A stretch of DNA of 64,000 bases from Symbiodinium natans. Taxonomy: Eukaryota; Sar; Dinophyceae; Suessiales; Symbiodiniaceae. Within the stretch, counting starts at the first letter, position 1. Every line of letters begins with the position of its first letter. The notes beneath the pieces are model-generated. The model was not told the origin of the DNA. It saw only the letters and a program-made list of their open reading frames with translations, and made no database searches. Positions 35,301 to 41,300 of the stretch are shown here, one piece after another. Made by a program: the position numbers and the translations under genes. The DNA is taken from contig CAJNDS010002399.1 in NCBI GenBank assembly GCA_905221605.1, forward strand, positions 302,501 through 366,500. The letters are read 5' to 3'.

Positions 35301-38300
35301 AAACCGCAACCTGGCTTCCCAGGAACGCTGTTTTGTCCCGCTGACTGTTGGTGGGGGCATCCGCTCCTATACCGATGAGAAAGGTTGGCCGGCAGCTTTG
35401 GTTGAGGGTTCATAGGGTTGCTGGGTTGGGGGGTTCGGGGTTTGGGGCCTACAGATGGAAGATCCCGACTCAACACTAGCACTAAGTTGAGCTAAAAGCT
35501 GCATCTTGGTTACTATGTGTCGGAGTCGAAGGTACTTCTGAGCCACCGCGCCCCTCATCCAGAGCCGAAAAGAGACCTAGCTAAGGCAAATCTCTTCCCT
35601 GATCCCTAAAACTCGGCAGGGGTGTTGGGGCATTGCATTTTGGTTCGCAGTGAGCAGCTTACCCCAAACCCCTCAAACCCTAATCTGCTGTCGTCGTACC
35701 TAAGAGGTTTGGCTCCAGTCTAGGTTGCCCACTTCTCGCAGCTTACGTACAGTAGCCATCACAACATGCGCATGCCAACACGCCTAAACCCTAAACCCTA
35801 AACCCTAAACCCTAAACCCTAAACCCTAAACCCTAAACCCTAAACCCTAAACCCTAAACCCTAAACCCTAAACCCTCGGTCAGCCCCTGTGAAGCCTGGC
35901 CACTAGATGTGCGACGACAGGGGGTAGGGTTTGCGGTGACTCAAACGTCCTGCAAGCTGATGCTTAGCAAGCACGGGCACAGGCTACTTCCACACTGTAC
36001 TGTAAAGGCCAAGAGGTTTTGCCAAACCCCTAACCCTTTCCCAAAACCCTGAGCCCCAAACCCCAAAACCCTAAACCCTAGACCCTAAACCCTAGCCCTA
36101 AACCCTAAATCCTACACTCTAAACCCTAAACCCCAGGCAAGAGCTACTCCGCCCTGGAAGTCGCGGACGTCTACTTCCGTGCAGGCGCTGACAAGATCTC
36201 CATCGGCTCTGACGCGGTGGACGTGGCGAGGGCGTGCCCGGGATTATGGGCAGCCCTCACCCCCAAGATTTTTCGCCCCGGCACCCAAACCTTAGGGGCC
36301 CCTAATAGCCTAAATCCGGGGTTTTGGTTGAGGTGTAGGGTTTAGGGCCCATAAGAGTTGCAGCTCAGGTACTATGCCGCAGGAAACAAAGGTGCTGGGA
36401 CGTCCTCTATCGAGCTCATCAGCACCAAGTGACTTGGCTGGCTATTTTTCTGCTCAAAGCCCCTGAACCAAAAGCCCCCAAAGCCCCTAAGCCCGTTTTC
36501 GGGGACGAGGATCTGTCCTCGAAGACACCTCAAACACCTTCCGTACCTCCTAAACCCTAAACCCTAAACCCGAAACCCCAAACCCTAAACCCTAAACCCT
36601 AGACCCTAAACCATCATCCCCAACCCCCAAACCCTGAGCCCTGAATCAGCAGGCATTCTCAACGAGCCTTGTATCCTCAAGGCCCGCATCCCTAAAACCC
36701 CAAAACGCTACACCCTGAATAGCCGAATGCATAAACACCCTAAGTCCCATGTACCCCCAAAAGCCCTAACACCCTTCACGCTCCTGAGGCCTAACCCCCT
36801 GAACCTAAACCCAAAACCCTAAACCCTAAACAACCCCCTAAACCCCTTGGCCGCCAAACCCCCCAAAACCCAAACCCTCCCCGAAGCTCACAACCCTTGG
36901 AGCCAGTATCCAGGGTTTTAGGGCTTTAGGGCTTTAGGGTTTTAGGGTTTTAAGGTTTTAGGTTCCAGGGTCACAACAGCCCAGGTACGGCAGACAAGCC
37001 GTGGTGGTCAGCGTGGACCCGTACCTTCGGCCTGCCTGTGTGGGTTTAGGGTTTAGGGTTTAGGGTTTACTTACCCCCCTCTATACTACCCCCCTGGGCT
37101 CCCCCCCCCCCATAATTAGGGAACCCTAAACCCTAAACCCTAAACCCTAAACCCGGCACCTAGGTTCGGTGGTATACACGGGGGGGGGGGGGGGGTAGTA
37201 GGGGAACCCATGATTAGGGTTATTGAGTTCAGACTATTAAACCCGACAAGTACACCCCAAAAGCCCTCAACAACCGAAAAACCCTCATCAACTCTCAATG
37301 CCCCAAATACCCGAAAGCCCTGAACCCCCCACCCTCCCCCAAAAAAATTCACGGTTTCGGGTTTCTTGTTTCGGGTACGTATTCCCAAAGTCTCTATGAC
37401 GGCAGCGGCCTGGTCCACCAAAATCCCCAAGCCCTCTGCCACACTTCTCGGGTTAGTAGTCCCTTTTCGCGGCTGCAAATGAGGATTGGAAGCCGGAACT
37501 GGCATCACAATTCAGAATTCTGGCCACATAGACCCCAGGCCCAAAGCTCAGACCCCCCTAAAATCTCAGCACCTAAACCCTACAGTAGCGCCTGAACCCT
37601 CAGCCCCCAAACCCTAAGCCCTCAACCGTTAAAACCTAGACCCTATGAACTACACCCGAAACCCTAAACCCTAAACCCTATACCCTAAACCCTAAACCCC
37701 AAACCCCAAACCCCAAACCCTCTCCCCGCTTTTGAGGCGCCGGGTCTACACAGCGGATCCCGCTGCCTCAGGGCACCACTGTGTTGAGGCTGGGAGCAGT
37801 TCCTAGAGTGTTTGGGATTTCGGGTTTAGGGTTTAGGGTTTAGTTTACGGTTTAGGGTTTCGGGTTTAGGGTTTAGGGTTTAGGGCTTGGTACCTTATTC
37901 CCTCTATGACGTCTTGAGCCCAGTATGGGCCTTGTTTCCCTGGTATTGGGTAAGGTTCCTTATCACGCTCAAATAGCCAAACAAAGGGTACACCCAAACC
38001 CCAAAAACCCCAAACCCTTGCTTGGTTTTCAGGGTTTCGAGACTTTTTCTTTTAAGCGTAGAGCTTTACAGTTTGAGGTTCGATAAGGGCGTATGAGGAT
38101 ATGTAGTAGTATGTTTCTAGGTCTTAAGTCGGCGGCCAGGTGGGTCAGGGTGAGAAGTCCACCCCCCTCGGCCCCAACGGCGAGAAGTTCGCTTGGCGTC
38201 CTGGCACCCAGCAGACAGGGCGGGGGTTTAGGGTTTAAGGTTTAGGATTTGAGGTTTAGGGTTTAGGGTTTAGGGTTTAGGGTTTAGGGTTTAGGGTTTA

Positions 38301-41300
38301 GCATCTCAAGTCCGAGCATTCACTAGTCGAGCAGCTTGTCAAGCATTGGAAAAAAATCCCACCCACCCAAGAAACCCATAACATTGAGAAAATACAAAGA
38401 TCATTCAATACATTTTCAGTAGGCTTATAGCTCAAAAGTCCGCCCAAAACCTAAAATCTAACTTTTTGGAAGCAAACTTTCCCTCTTAAGGGGGGTCGGA
38501 GTTGGAGGAAGCTCGGTTTGAGTCAAAAATCCAGAAAACGAGAGGCCACCCAGAACCGTCGACTTCAGTACTAAAAAATCGCATTTTTAATTGGGACCCG
38601 GGCCGATCCTGGGGTCCCCCCTCATTTGGGGTGTTTTTGGAAGCAAACTTTCCCTCTCAAGGGGGGTCTCCAGACGATTTTGCCTTTAAAATTGAAAGAC
38701 CCCCCTTGACCAAAACTAGGCTGAAAAAGGTCGCAGGGGTGGCCCGTCATCAGAATTGAGGGTTAAAAACCCTGAAACACCCTGAAAAACATTGGAAAAA
38801 CTTAAAAAACACGGAAAAACTTTGAAAAAACCTTGACAGAACGTGACATCCTGAAGCCGTGAAGCTCGGTTTTGGTCAAAAATCCAGGGCCCCCCCGGGT
38901 GGAAAAAAACCATTTGCCCACGAAGGGGGTCAGGGAAGGGGGTCAGGGTTTAGGGCCCCCCCGGGTGGAAAAAAACCATTTGGTCACGAAGGGGGTCAGG
39001 GTTTAGGGCCCCCCCGGGTGGAAAAAAACCATTTGGTCACGAAGGGGGTCAGGGTTTAGGGCCCCCCCGGGTGGAAAAAAACCATTTGGTCACGAAGGGG
39101 GTCAGGGTTTAGGGCCCCCCCGGGTGGAAAAAAACCATTTGCCCACGAAGGGGGTCAGGGTTTAGGGCCCCCCCGGGTGGAAAAAAACCATCTGCCCACG
39201 AAGGGGGTCAGGGTTTAGGCCCCCCCGGGTGGAAAAAAACCATTTGCCCACGAAGGGGGTCAGGGTTTAGGGCCCCCCCCGGTGGAAAAAAACCATTTGC
39301 CCACGAAGGGGGTCAGGGTTTAGGGCCCCCCCGGGTGGAAAAAAACCATTTGGTCACGAAGGGGGTCAGGGTTTAGGGCCCCCCCCCGGGTGGAAAAAAA
39401 CCATTTGCCCACGAAGGGGGTCAGGGTTTAGGGCCCAAAGGCTCGGTTTTGATCAAAAATCCAGAAAACGAGAGCCCACCCAGAAGCGTCGATTTCAGTA
39501 CTAAAAAATCGCATTTTGAACTGGGACCCGGGCCGATCCTGGGGTCGCCCTCATTTGGGGTGTTTTTGGAGGCACGGCCCAGGAAAAAAAACAATTTGGT
39601 CACGAAGGGGGTCAGGGTTTAGGGCCCAGAAAAAAAAACAACATGGTCACGAAGGTCATTAGGGTTTAAATATACATAGTAAGAGAGGGTTTAGGGTATA
39701 CAGGAACCCTCAACTGCGAACTGGCCATGGGCCAAGGCATAACAAAGAGGCCCGGAACGCTTAATCTCACGCCCTAAACCCCTGTAAGCACTGAAGCCCT
39801 ACCTCAACCCTTGCTCGTTTAGGGTTTGGGTTTTCGGGTTAAACGGTTAAACCTGAAACTCAAAACTCTCAGAGCAAGGTACTGCTGCACGGTCAAGGGC
39901 GGGCGCGAGGACAGCGAGATGGACGTCGTCCAGCTCGCACAGGCCGGGGCTTTCTTGAAGTTCAGGCAACTTCCGCATTCGTACTTCAACCCTAAACCCT
40001 AAACCCTAAACCCTAAACCCTAAACCCTGTTGTACGCTTTATATGGCGTTCTTAAGGGAGGGGGGGGGCTCATGGGGGGGGGTAGGCTGTGGAGCTGCGG
40101 GCCCTAGCTTTAGGGTTGAGGGTCGGCTTATCGGTTCAGGGATTCGGGTTGATAGGGTTCAAGGTTTAGGGTTTGGGGTTTAGGGTTTTGAGGGCTTTGA
40201 GGTTTAGGGTTTAGGGTTTAGGGGCTTAGGGTTTCTGGGGATTGTAGGGTCGATAGGGTCTATAGCGTTTACATAGGGTTTCCAGGTTTCATAGGTTTCA
40301 GGGTTTAGGGCTCAGGGATCAGGTAAGCCCGAAACCCACAGCCCTGAACCTTTCCGAGTGGCTTGGTGCCAGGAATCCCCTGAACCTCCAACGAACCCCG
40401 AACCCTCAAAAACCGCCCTCAAATCCCCAAAACCCCGCAACTGCCCAAACCCTAAAGCCTACACCCCCCAACAAGCCCTGCAGAAGTACCCTTTAACGCC
40501 CCAAAGCTCCTAAACCCTAAACCCTAAACCCTAAACCCTATACCCTAAACCCTAAACCTCACACAAGGCAGTCGAGGCACTGGGAGCAGGAGAGCTGCTC
40601 TTGCGCCTGAGCTGAAGGTTTGGGTCTTCAGGGTTTAGGGTTTCGGTTTGCTGGGGTTTAGGGTTTAGGGTTTAGGGTTTCAGGTTTTTCTGGGAGGGCT
40701 TCTCTGTTAGGGTTTGGGGTTCAGGGTTTAGGGGTTAGTGTTTAGAGTCTAGGGTTTGGGGGTTAGGGTTTAGGGCTTAGGGTCCTAAACCCTGAACCCT
40801 ATAAACCTGCAAACCCTCAACCCTAGGATTTCGGTACGGTTTTTGGAAGGTTTAGAGCGAAACCCCACCATACACCCTACAAAGCCAACAGACCCTACAA
40901 ACCCGGATCCCTAAACGCCCTTGATCCACGAACCCCCTGCCCACGAAGCGCGTTGCAGCCACACGCTCGGAGGAACTGCATCGACCGGGACGGCCAGGGC
41001 AACGGCTACGAGCTCGAACTCGTGAGACAGGCCGAGGGGGCTCAACTTTATGGGTTTCGGGTGAACCTTTCCTTTGTGGTACTCTACTGTAACTTTAATT
41101 TAGATCCTTACCTTTTTGGGGTTTATTGGGTTTCTTATTAAGGCAGCTAAAAGTTTAATTTATAGCTACCCTCCTGAGTGCAGCCAAGTTTCTAGCCAGG
41201 ATCACAACTTCAATCCAGAAGCAGCTAGTAACTTCCAAAAGAAATGACTCGCCAACCCTGAAACCCTAAATCCCCAGGACCCCAAAACCCTAAGCCCTAA

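Noticed and set aside
38859-39430. CRISPR-like array
   Set aside because: Units are contiguous 52-54-bp tandem copies with no unique spacers, in a eukaryotic intron.
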